Below, in pieces: positions 25,172 to 37,000 of a stretch of 64,000 bases of DNA. The number at the start of each line of letters is the position of its first letter. Position 1 is the stretch's first letter. The stretch lies in contig NW_020170478.1 in NCBI RefSeq assembly GCF_000524195.1, positions 189,134-253,133 on the forward strand. The letters run 5' to 3'. The notes under the pieces are model-generated. The model was not told the origin of the DNA, made no database searches, and saw only the letters and a list, made by a program, of their open reading frames with translations. The DNA is from Echinococcus granulosus (taxonomy: Eukaryota > Platyhelminthes > Cestoda > Cyclophyllidea > Taeniidae). The position numbers and the translations under genes are program-made.

Positions 25172-25573
25172 ATGAGTGCTCTCCGCTGCAGTCGACTACT
25201 CGCAAGTCGCGCTTTTTCTATCACTCAGCGGGCAACATTCGCTACTCAACCAGTTGCAGACCCCATTCAGCGGGCATTCGTTGAAAAACTGCGTGAATAC
25301 CAAGGAAAGTCTAAAACCGCTGAAATGGGCCTTGTTGAAGCTTCGCAAGCCCAAATCAAATCTCTTAAGGACAGTCTAGAAAAACTTGACAAAGTCTTCA
25401 ATGCCAAAGGTGTAGACATGACTCAGTTTCCAGTGCTGCAACACAAGGAGCCAGAACTTGTTAATCCGGGTTCCTCCGTTGTCGTTGATTACCCGCCCGC
25501 TGAAATTCTTCAAGATGTTGAGGAGGTAGAACGACCGGATTGCATTCTAACGAAGGGGCCAATCGTTTTTTAG
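25172..25573 (+). CDS. ATP5PF: ATP synthase-coupling factor 6, mitochondrial
   Basis: A peripheral-stalk subunit (F6) of mitochondrial F1Fo-ATP synthase, helping link F1 to the membrane sector. A single uninterrupted exon of 133 codons. Residues 1-25 form a basic, Ser/Ala-rich presequence (MSALRCSRLLASRAFSITQR). The mature part begins near VADPIQRAFVEKLREYQGKS, the conserved F6 segment (DPVQKLFVDKIREY in vertebrates), followed by a long helix SLKDSLEKLDKVF and the aromatic MTQFPVL stretch. The vertebrate precursor is about 108 residues, so this one carries roughly 25 extra C-terminal residues (acidic, ending GPIVF). The start is the first ATG after stops in AT-rich leader. The lack of introns contrasts with nearly every other gene here. 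Family assignment is from these motifs; no search was run. Confidence 0.9.
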   Translation: MSALRCSRLLASRAFSITQRATFATQPVADPIQRAFVEKLREYQGKSKTAEMGLVEASQAQIKSLKDSLEKLDKVFNAKGVDMTQFPVLQHKEPELVNPGSSVVVDYPPAEILQDVEEVERPDCILTKGPIVF

Positions 25574-26437
25574 ACAACTTATCAATGTTTCATCCCCTCT
25601 ACCTAGGGTCACTTTGAAGAAAAGCTTACTGCTTTGCCGGTTGTAAACTTGTATCCGAATCCCTGAAATCAACGTCTGCCATAAACATATTGTTCTTTAG
25701 TTGGGTCATGTCACTTTGAGCTCATCAGGAATCAACCTGGCATTTAAATTGATCTCACTAGGTTTTTTATACCCAATTTTATTTGGTTCTCTAAGCTTTG
25801 CCATAATATAGTTTGCCTATCTGAATTTAATTGGTATGTGCAACTAAGGAAGAGCTGTTTACTTGAACTACTATGGCAGTGGCACAAATCTTGATATGCT
25901 TAAAAGTAATAGCTGGAATAATCGTCTGGTGGGCTTTGGGCACCACTAAACCGTTAGGAGTTGAGTGATCTTATCCCATTCTGGCCCTTTTGGTAGCCCG
26001 TGCTGCGTGTCGTCGGCATGGCCTGATAGGCGCGTCTCTGTGATGGTTATACTCAACCGCTACTGCTGCGGCTCCGTTTATCTCGTGGATTTTGGTGTAA
26101 CTTCTTTATTTTACTATTTCTCGCAGGCAAATACATTTTAATGGCAAATTCTGTTCCCAAAATATCTTGCGATTGGTTATCCCCAAGTAGAATTGTTCCG
26201 CAACTGCAGGAGAGGTCTTCATGTCTATCGTTTACTTCTTAATCGTGGCACTTAATCTGGGTTGGGAATCGTCCGCAATCGACAGCAGTCGGCAGTTGGG
26301 TGTCGTTTCCGTCTTAATAGAAGGGGCAGGCAAGTGGGTAAACAGGCAAGTGACGAGGCCCCACACGACTGACCTGGATGATCTCCAAAGTTGGCTGCAA
26401 GCGGGTGCTTGTTAACCATCTCCGACATTCAACCTAG
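25574..26437. other. Intergenic, downstream of ATP synthase factor 6
   Basis: Sequence after the stop codon with no clear polyadenylation signal. Around 25930-26110 it becomes GC-richer without an obvious frame. A 64-codon + strand frame at 26221-26415 starts with a hydrophobic segment (MSIVYFLIVALNLGW) and could be a first exon of the candidate gene that follows; this is unproven. Confidence 0.35.
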
Positions 26438-26576
26438 AGTTTATTTGGCTGGGTTAGTCGAAAAAGTTGATTTCCATCTGCTGACTCTTCTTGAGAAACA
26501 AGCGGAACTGATGAGTCGGTTGGCTGCTGCAAAACTTAACCATGAGAGAATTTTCCTGTCTGGGCAGAAAGCGGAG
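26438..26576 (+). CDS. Candidate internal exon of an unidentified protein
   Basis: Between an acceptor-like CAACCTAG and a donor GAG|GTGGGT lies a 46-codon open segment beginning VYLAGLVEKVDFHLLTLLEK and continuing QAELMSRLAAAKLNHERIF, with leucines spaced as in an amphipathic or coiled-coil helix. A possible next exon begins at 26627 after CTTCTCCAG in the matching phase (VSVDHRLFFALSNQG). No family is recognised, and no start or terminal exon was fixed. Confidence 0.33.
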
Positions 26577-26899
26577 GTGGGTGGTGACATGCCGTTCCCG
26601 TACCTACACTCCCTAGGCTTCTCCAGGTTTCAGTTGATCATCGCCTGTTCTTCGCGTTAAGCAATCAAGGGATCGCATGCGAATCGCACGAGGCAGTCGG
26701 GAAACGATTGAGAGGGATATTTTTATTTTTAGGAATCTGGTGTTTGCGGGCTGTACTTTGTTCCCAACCCGAGTAGCCGATCAGTTGACAAAGCCTCAAA
26801 TGCAGATATTTTTAGTAGCTGACATGTCCGATGGTATGCGCATACGTGATGTGCACTGGTGAAGTAGAGTTTCCTGCCACTCCCGTCTGCTAGTTGCTT

Positions 26900-29800
26900 T
26901 TATTTGACCTTAACTCTGACCTTGACAACGGCCAATCAGAGTGGAGCGAGGGCCCTCGCAGCACAATGTTTGGAGCACTAGCCACCGCAAATGGAAACTT
27001 CTGAAAAATTGAAACAAGTGCCTTTCCAGGGGCACCAGACATCTCTAGCACAAGTGCAGAACCAAGAGCTTGCAATCATCGATTCCTGTCGAACCATCAT
27101 TACCTTCAGACTTGACATGAAGGGTAGACAGTTGCCACTGTCTCTTTTGATGTGTCATTAATCAACCACCCTGCCACACTTTAACCCGTGATGGCCTAGA
27201 GGGTGGTGGATTTAAGAAGTGGAAAGAAGAAGACCACATTGGCATCCTATTATGCGCTACTTATATTCACATAAGTAGACGGGGTGACGGATGAAAAAGC
27301 AGAGGGAAATGCTTTGAACCATGCGGACCAAAGAAGTGCATTTTTCTACTTTTGGGGAATGGGGGTGAATGGACGAAGCCACTTTATTCTTAAATAGATG
27401 TGTACAAATTTGAAAGACCTTGTGCCGGCGACAACTTTGATGGGGCATCACCTTCGTGTGGGGCAATTGTACCGTCATCTAGAAAAGAGGAAAAAGGAAG
27501 TAACTTCAGGGAGCTGATAAGCATGGAACGGGGTACGAAATTGGCAAGAGCCAAAGGAGCCCGGCTGATGGAAGAGCAATGTCACAGCTTTGGAAGTGAC
27601 CTAAATTTTGGCAAATGGCATTGAACACAAAGAGCAGGTGTGACAAATTAGGCGCTGAATGTTGTTAAAGACTCCCTACATCAAGGAAGTGAGGCGTAAA
27701 ACAAAAAAAAAAAATAAAATAACAACAAACTGTCTTTCTAATCTCGAAGGTGCAGTGTTTTTCTATGCAAAATAATAACCGTAACATCTCCGATGGTGCT
27801 CGCATTTCTTTATTTTGTGTTATGGCCGTAGCTAAACACCATAAACAAAATACACGACTAAACGGGTCCCCAAATGCAACAAAGCTTTCCTAACGTTTAA
27901 ATTTACTTTTCGAAAGTTTGTTTAGTGAGCTGGTTTTAGATCGTTTTACTAACGTCGCAAATGCAGAACAAAGAGTTGCTTATTAAAAAACCAAGAAAAC
28001 TAAGGTGAATTGTTGTCTTGATTACTTCCGTTTCAATTTTAATCGTTTCGTTAAAGCGTGGAAATAATTCTTCGATGCACTTCTCATGTGTTATTTAACT
28101 CTTACGCAGTAATAAAGAAGTGTTACACATATTCTACAATAGCTATAGCGCTTTTACTTATTTTAAACTACATTTGTGATTAAAGAATGCACTGAAGAAG
28201 CTGGGTCGTAGGAATCCAAGTCCTTTTATCTACATCTAGACAAGCTTTGAAGGCCGAATGTCAATGAAAAATGATAAATTCTTGCTAGACCCACTCAGGG
28301 CCTAGGCGTGTCACGACTACCATCCGTGCACAATGTGAAACTGTGCCAGGCAGCTTTGCAAAACATCAATGTTTCTTAAATATGCCCACATAAGGGAACA
28401 CCTTTTGAAAAAGAAAGCGTCGGTATCAGCAAAACTACAACACAATATTTGGTTGTTCAGATTTCACTTAGTATATCGCTAATACAATGAAGGAAGGTCT
28501 GCTGTATTTTCCTGACGTTGGCCACGAAGTTTAAAAATGCTGTCGTAAGAATATTTAACACTCTCAAATAAAAAGTGCAGCAAGCCTTAAATTCCAGCAT
28601 CCAAAAAACTCCTTCTACCTTTTCTGATGATTGTTGATATGAACTGATGTTCGATGATTTAACCTTGGAAGCAACCAAATCGGTTAAAATTCCAGAAAAT
28701 GGGTAATTTTGCATTTTTAAAACCTTTTTGTTTGATGCTCACAGATTCTTCTTGGATTGAAGTAGCCTCTAATTATTTGGAAAAAGTCGAATCTCCTTTG
28801 TAAGAGTGATTATAATCTTAACCTAGTGTAAAATTTCAAAAATAACAACATTATTGGGAATTTCAAAGAATATAGGATCAAGTCAAGCCTAATCTTCTTG
28901 CCTCGCGTAAACGAATTTAAATTTTATGATTATTTACCATGTTTTCATTTAAGTTTATCTAAATTTCTACTGCTGCACAATCCAGGAACTGTCTTCGGTG
29001 GCGCTTCTTTAGTTTTAACGGCATTCATCAGTACGTCCGTCTCATACAGATTCGCCATAGGTTATTTTGTTGCTGTGATTGAGGTGAACACTACTGCCTC
29101 CAGGATTTATTTCTTTTAGACATATGACAGGCCATCTGTGCCGTTAACATGTCGCATTTCTCTTTGGTAGCTCATTAGCATGCAAATTATTCTTAAATTT
29201 TTCTGTAGGTTCATGTAGTTGTTGAATTTAACCCTTCACTCGACTGGGTACTTAGTCGTACAATTTTTTCAGGCACGCACTCGCATTTTCCTATACGCGC
29301 ATTGACAGTAGTATAGCGCGCGTTTTCATGAGTGTCAGCCTAAGGTCTCCGTTTTGCCTAAAAGACTCCCACATATCAACCTGATTTGCTCCCGGGTTTT
29401 TTTCTTCAGAAACAGGTAGCATTAATGTGTCATTAGGCAAGAATTCCCATTCCTATAAAACAAGGTCACGCAATATATAGGGCTGCAAAATTACTGCTGA
29501 GAAGATCTGCACTTCAGTTAGGATGGTTAGGATGAAGATAACGCAACAGTGTGCCACTCATCCTTAATCAAACTTGAGTGGTCATCGACACGTCTTGGCA
29601 TTATATTAACGAAATCACCTAGCGGGAAATTGATAAGAGGGAGAGGGTTTTTATGGAAGGGATCTTTTGACTTAAAAATGAACAGACGGTGCAGAATGGA
29701 AGAGGCAATGAGGACTCCTTCGTCTGATGCAACCTCAACTATCAGCAGCTTAAGAAATCGCCTAGACAGTGTAGCAACTCCCACACCAAATTCCCTATTT

Positions 29801-31029
29801 GGTCAAAAAGTCTAGCGCGTAGCATGAAGGCACATGAAAACCATTAGTTTATGCTCTGCAGTGAGCAGGTGTACCTCGATAAATCGGTGCGCTTTATATG
29901 TTTCCTTGACTAATTTTAAAAGTAATTTAGGTTGTGGCATATTCGACAACAGTTAATGCGGGTTTAAGCGAAACAACAGGAAGACAAAGAAGTAGTCAGC
30001 GTTTCCGGAGCCAAGTAAATTGTCTCGAAATTAGTTATTTTGGTAAATTTGCCAAACGTTGAAAACTCTAAATTGGCCAGGCAATTGTCACCTATGGAGT
30101 ACTTTGTGGACTCAAATTACAATCACCACGCATCCTAAAGTACATGTTGGAGTCTATTTATGTACCGAAAAGTGCCTATTATAATTTGCAAAGGGTTCAA
30201 AGACTGCTGATCTTGTCAAATCTCCAGTTTGTTTGCAAAGTTCCGAAGGCATTTTGACGGAGAATCTGTGGAAAGAGCAGTCCTTCACTCCACGCTAATA
30301 CAAATACCGCTTGCCATTTGAACGCTCAGATCAACTAAAAAGACTGCAAAGCTCTTCATCCTGCGGCTCATATCAACCATAAATGCACCGATTGTATGAC
30401 AAATTATCCTCCAAAATTCTTCTCAACCGATCCAGCTAATCCCAAAAGGCGTTTTTGCCCGTTTTAACAAAAGAACTCAAGTTTCTCCAAGCGACAAATA
30501 GATTTGATCGGGAATAATGTCAGCCAGACAGAAACAAGAAAACATAAGAATCTAAGTGATTCAAAACGGTGCTCATCACTAGGTGTACCAAATCCGGGAG
30601 TTCCACAGCCTTGACCTTGAATTGTCCAATAAACTCGAAGTTTGGATTACTTAAAACGCCCGGAAAAGTATTAGCGAATTCTTAAACCAGGACTCATATA
30701 CAATCTGAAATCTCACTTTGAGCATATTATGTTCAAATAATGAAGAGTTATTAGCTCAAGTCGAAAAAATGCTAAAAATGAGATACCAAAAAAATGCCTG
30801 AAACTCGGGGGCTAAAAAAGCGTTGAAAAGTTGGGGGAATTGCGGTAAGCAAATAAAAGATGTAGCATTCTAAAATAGTCAAAGTCTATATTTTGACGCT
30901 AGTCAACCGTTGACAGTTTATTCGGTGTTAATTTACAGGTGTTTTAATTCGACGTCGTTTTGTGATCTTGAAGCCGGAAAAAGACACGATAGACTGAGAT
31001 TCTTACCTATAACATATATTTGCTATAAC
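26900..31029. other. Gene-poor region downstream of the Dixin-like gene
   Basis: About 4 kb of mostly AT-rich DNA. Open frames on the - strand at 28714-28457 and 29784-29527 were examined as possible 3' exons of the Dixin-like gene. Neither gives a convincing DIX domain, although the latter ends with a segment (VDDHSSLIKDEW) that superficially recalls the DD of that fold. A poly-A rich stretch occurs near 27703-27730. Nothing else is supported. Confidence 0.4.
30917..30922 (-). terminator. Possible polyadenylation signal AATAAA for the Dixin-like gene
   Basis: The - strand reads AATAAA 108 bases after the in-frame TGA that would end an extended last exon at 31030. This suits a transcript end here, but could be chance in AT-rich sequence. 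Confidence 0.4.
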
Positions 31030-34000
31030 TTATGGGCAGTGACAAGTCAAACCACTTGCTGAGTCCCGATAAATGCTGTTTCTCATTTCACAGAACATTA
31101 CGTCTGAATTATTTGATAAAGAAATGCAAAATCGGGAAAATTTCGCGAACTTTATAGGCCACTGAGTAAAAACACTGACTAACAAGACGTACGACAACGT
31201 GGAGTAGGGTTGACCATTGTCCAGTCTAAAATTTGTCTGTTGAACAGTGTCCAATGGACTGCACGGCGTATTGGGGATGCTCTCCGAGCTGAAACTCCAC
31301 GTGTGAGGGCCATTGGAGGGAACGATGGTGGTGGGATTACCGGTTACTCGCTGTCGAAGGTTTTCGTTCTCCGTCTTAAGGCGTTTTAGCGATGTTGTCA
31401 ACTCTCCCACGGCATGGCGAAGCTCGGCATTGTCAATCTGTCAAGGAGGAAAATAGTTGCTGCTCTCAGAGGGGAAACACCAAATTCTCTGTATTTTAAT
31501 GTTTAAATTTGGAAGAGTAGGGGTGGAATCCCAGAGAGGAACAAGGCAAAACGATTAAGAATCTACTGTCTTAGGGAATTGAATAGAGAAAGCGACAAAT
31601 ATTTAGCATTCTATCCACTACTGCCTATTTGGAAACGCCCTTCAAATCGGGTAAGCTCGGATTGTTGCCAAACAGAAGTATCCACGGCCTTATTGCCCAA
31701 GGTGCCAAAAAAGAGAAGGAAAGACGCAGTACAAATGGGGGGTATGGTATTGGTCCCGGAGTGACGTAAATTTGGTTCTTTTCAAAAAGGTGAGGTTAAA
31801 CAAGACTCTTAAGTTGCGTAATTATGGGGCCTTGAGATGCTGAAAAAGAATAGGAATTCTACGGGGTGATCATATGCACAATTGAGACATTCGATCAAAG
31901 CAGGCGCAGGGATTGATGGAATGCAAGTCGAGGCGGCAGAAAGCGGTCTATCCATGACACTCAGTATCTCAAATGATATGTACCCTTTCAACAGCTCGCA
32001 TACAGACAGCAAATCAAGCAGCGTTAACTACGTGGACGTGTAATTTGATAGCGAAACAAGATTTTGGTCGGAATATTTTGGGATAAAAGCTGTCATTTTG
32101 GAAAAAAGAAACTTCCTGCTCTTAGACTACCCGAGTAAGTTATGAGCAATGCCGTGAACTAACCTTTTCAGACACGTACTAGCCACGCAAATGGTGACCC
32201 AATCGTTTTAAACTATATAATTTAAACGCTAGCGCAATTAACAAAAATAAGGCCCACTAAATTATTAGCCCAACATTCGAGTGCACATTGGTAATTTTTG
32301 AAGCAGGAATAATTTTCTACGCCACTACTTCCGGCTTCAGAGTAAATCCAAAAACCGACAAGTCAAAATTTAAAAGGAAGCCCTTTAAGTAGGTAGTTCC
32401 AGTAAAAAAATGACACCGTATATGTAAAGCTTTAATAAATTGGATGGCGTAATGCTAAACCCAAAGTCACTTTATGCTATCGCCTAGTACCGTTAAAAGC
32501 ATAAGAAAGCTTTCTATTACTGATTCAATGACCTATTCCTCCCTCGTTTAAATCACTAAGTGTTGTAAATAAACGATATATAGGATTGATCAATACTTTA
32601 TCAAATGTTAGGGGTAATGAAACTCCACTTCCATTAAAAGCCGATATATTTCGCTACATTTTCAGAATCAAAGTCTTGTCATAGTAGGGTCCTTTTTTAC
32701 ACTATTCTGTGAATCTATCTCTGAAAGGCCACGCGTCTTCCCTGCCGCAAAGTTTTGGCTACAAATTCTGATCATTTCTTGCATAAAACAAATATGAATG
32801 CTACATTTCCCCTGGCTGACTAATGCCAAAGGAGCCTGGTATTTAAGATGAAACACCTAGGCAGCAGCGTCAGGGATAAAAGCTGCCTTCGGCCTTTCAT
32901 CCGACTCACTAAGCAAGCGTCCATTGCCTCTGTTCGAGCCTTCAAGAGTCGATGCAAACTTTCAATTGTGGTAGGAGATGATCTAAGAAACATAGATAAA
33001 ACATATTTATGTAAAAGATGAAGACTAGTTGGTTTAACAAAAATAAACTTTCTAACTAGACAAGTTTTATTAATTATGAAATTGAGTATAAAACCAACTG
33101 GAGTTAGATTTATGTCGCAGGTCGATTATTCATTCACCAGCCTTTTTTGATTGGTGAACGACGGGTTGGGGCAGTAATGCACCTCTTTAAAATAGTGTGG
33201 AAATGAATTCTAAAATTTGGTCGGTTTTTTAGCTTAGATGTGAAGTGACTGAGGTTCATTTGCACGCTTAGTTCCTCAAATGAGTAAAAGTCGCAGAACT
33301 TTTAAATGCTTGGTTCATTATTTTGCAGCCTTCGATAAAGTTTTCCAAATAAATGTCACGGAAGTTGACTAACCTTAGAAAGGTCTCATCACCGATGGAA
33401 TTGGTCCTTTGACGTTGGATATCTCCATTCCTCCACTTTTCATCGGTTTGTGTGCTCTAGGGGCGTAAAGTCGTTTGTTAGCCGTGATTTTTTTGCGCAC
33501 ATGCGACGTTGCATTTCCGGCGGTCACAGCAGTACTTCGGTTTTAGCAGAGGTCATAAAGCGCATGAGTTCTGTAATTCTTGACTCAATTTTTCACCTTA
33601 GTGAAAGAGCATGAGTACTTGCTGGTTGTGCAATGCACCGCCTCACCGATACTCGGCAAAAGTGACTTAAGAGGTGCCTGCGATTGTGGGGGCGGGGAGA
33701 CGTCCAACAACCCCATACCGTGGTTACTGTGCTTTATTGTGGTCGGTTAAAACGCCCTGAATTGGAACAAATGGTAGAGGTCGTTGTCTGGTTGGCTTAC
33801 CCGATGGATGGGGTCACAATGGGTGAATGAACTGATAAATGGATGGACGGGTCGGCCTACACGCGGTTAGATAGAGCTGGATGAATAATTGGCGATCATG
33901 GATGGAATAATAGCTTGACGAAAAGGTAGATAGGTGGTAGAGTACTGCTTATGTGGATGTCGAGGTTGACGAGCGGGCACAAGACTGCGCTCCTTGTGTG

Positions 34001-37000
34001 TTCGTGATCCGGATCGGGAACTAATGTCAAGGCACAGGTCGCTTCAATTTATCACTCAGAGCAATTCGCGCCAATTCAGTGGCAATGAACCGAGCCGCTG
34101 AATCATCGGACTAATGATCACGACATCGCCTTAACCGGATGTCAAGGGTTGTCAAATGTCAGTGAAAAGAAGGGATGTGCGACTACAGCAAGCTTACCGA
34201 CAGCATGTAGTCGGAGACGGTTTGGGTGAGGCCACCTTCAGCCGTGGCATTTGTCGCTAGCTAAAATGCCAAAAAGAAAGACAGAAACAAAAATGAAATG
34301 ATTTATAGAAAGGAAGGTGACGGCGTGGAATGTCAATGCCTTGAAAATGCTTAAACTTCCGGAATGATGGATGCAATAGCTTCAGTATTAGTGACCTCCT
34401 CTCAGCATAGATCGCTTGGAAGTGACCTCGTGAAGGGAACTTTTTATCCTCAACTTATGTTCGTATAGATGTGTCAAAGCACAAAGGCAGTCAGCACGCC
34501 CCAATACTATGACATTTCCCTTTCCTCCCTAGACCCAAATGCCGACATACCACTTTCTGCAGTTGCATGAGCTCCGACTTGACACCGGCGAGATCGATTT
34601 TGAACTTGGCTATCTGAGCCAACGGAGGGGCAATTTGCCCTATCTGAGTGGTGGTGATGGAGGGCGAGTCGGAGAAGCCGTGATTCACGTAACCATCGGT
34701 GCTTCCACGAGTCTTTCTTGTTGAGGAACTTTTCTGCTGAGAGGAATTGCTACTGAGGGCGGAAAAGTGAATACATAGTTTGTTAGTGATAAACAACCAA
34801 ATCTAAACACAAACTGTTTATTGTTTTTGAAGGAAAGTGGGATAGTAAATTTTTAAATGTGCTGATGATTGGTCATTTCATTTACCTTTACTAATTTCCT
34901 CAAAGTTACTCTCGTTTTGCTGAATCATCTTTCACTTTGCAGATTTGGTTTTTGAAAGAAATTTTGAATATTGAAGTGGTTAAATCCAAACAAGGAGTAA
35001 AAAATAAATAAGAATGATAAGACAAATGTTCAATTTGTATTTTGAACCACGTGGGCGCTTCAAAGTCCGCAGTTGATGTAGCGTTGACTAATACAAAAAT
35101 GTGCAAACGGAGGCATTGTAAAGGGTGCAAATGCGGAAACGGAAGGAAGACAGAAAGTGAGGAGGCCTTGTTTCTTGTCGTAGACTCTATCAGTTCCCTA
35201 GCGCACTGTTGCTGTCTTTACATCGGTGCTACGCACGACGGAAATCCTTTATAATTTCACCTTCAAATAATCTAATCAGTGTAGGTCACACTCAGAAGAC
35301 TAGTGGCCTGGGTAATTGTCAAATAGGGTGGGTATTTTGCTTTAAATATGTGCGAGAGTATTTGCAATTATGTTGAAGGTGCTCATCCCTATTTATTCAA
35401 TAAAATTGACTTACAAGAACAAAGCCGTCTAAAAATGAAAGGATTTTCGAGCATCAAAAAATTTTGCTGACATTATTTTTGCGTTATCGCAAATGAATTA
35501 CCCAACAATAATTAATGATGCCTCCAGAATAGTGAGTTGATGCATTTTAGCAATGTTCACTTTTCTTATCACATATTTCAAAAATTTTCGAGTAGAAAAA
35601 ATAAGATCGTCAACATATAATAGAGTTAAAATCATAAAATTAAGCTCGCGTTGACAGGTGAATCATTTTTCAGTCAAGACGCCGATGTTTAAATGGGCTG
35701 ATTACGGTACAAAGGATGTTTAGTTACTCGATAGAATGAATCAAAATAATCCTGTAACGTTTTTGATAGTGATATTTTTACTCATTATACATGCTTTTTG
35801 AAATCCATGACATCATTGCTGGTGTTAGTTAAGGTTTGTGCACATCTACCTTGTTCAAAGTAGGTGAAAGTCAAGGGCTTCAAGTAGAGCTAGCAAAGTT
35901 TCAGAGATAGTTAATTGTGAGTGCAAAACTCATTTCATATCCCTTGATCTCACTCATACTTCAAAGGAACTAGGAGGTAGAGGAACCCACGAATCACCGT
36001 TCGTGCAGTTAAATCTGGCATCACTCACGCTTTTGGTTTTGTGACTTCAAAGAATTTACACTTTTACTTCGGCTTGCGTTTCAAACAAAAGCAGTTAAAT
36101 TCCACCAATTTTTAAGAAAAAATCTAATGCAATAAGTTGTGGGAGAGTAAAGCGTCAAAGGGAATCTGTTCAGTGAGGTCTCGTGAGATCGTGTTTTTGA
36201 GCCTACGAAAGAGTAATCCACTCCAGTAACTCAGGGATTTCGTCGTCTAGCAGGGGACCATTCTAAACAACTCTTTATATTAACGAAGGGGGAGGCAATC
36301 ACAAGCGCTCTATTTTTCCCTGTTTCCTCGAGAGTAACTCAGGAAGAGAGGAAGAAGAACAGATAAGAGAAGCGACTCTTATTCCCGTTAAACAAAATAC
36401 ATCAAAATTCCCTTTGCATAGAAGAGGCGTGTATAAGAAGATAATCCCCTTCCAAAAATGAGCTATTACTTAGGCCTCTATGCATCCTGTGTCTGGCCTA
36501 GCTCTGACAATCAGAAAATCAAGAGAAAATTCCATTCTGACATTTACATGAGGAGGTAAAGACCGCAGGAATTCGCTTTTTTGATGTTAGAGGCATCAAC
36601 TGAAAGGATGGAAAAAAACTCACGGAAGAGGGGTGCCCTGTCGACCAATTAACCCTGCTATCCTATCCCACAGTGACAGTCTGCCCGTCTCATTCAGTCT
36701 TGACCACCTAAAGCTTCTGCATTTGCCCCACCGTGCCATAAAACGATCGATAAGTTCGGAGGATACCTCGGCAGGGTCAGAGGCCGCGGGGATGTGATGA
36801 AGACGCCTTTCAGCCAACGAATATTCATAAATCTCCTCTCTAGGTAAAGCGTTCTTCTTTCCAAAGTTGCTTGTGAAGCAGGAGGTGAGGAATAGCGACA
36901 TATCCACAAACACACACACACACACTGCGAAATCACACCGAGACTGTGCATAGCCTGGCGTGTGTCGTTTGCTTCTTGCCACGCGGACCAATCACACCGA

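Noticed and set aside
29527..29784. 85-codon - strand ORF considered as the missing DIX domain
   Set aside because: Only a short VDD-containing segment resembles the domain; the core beta strands and FFK/FG pattern are not convincing, and no in-phase acceptor was found.
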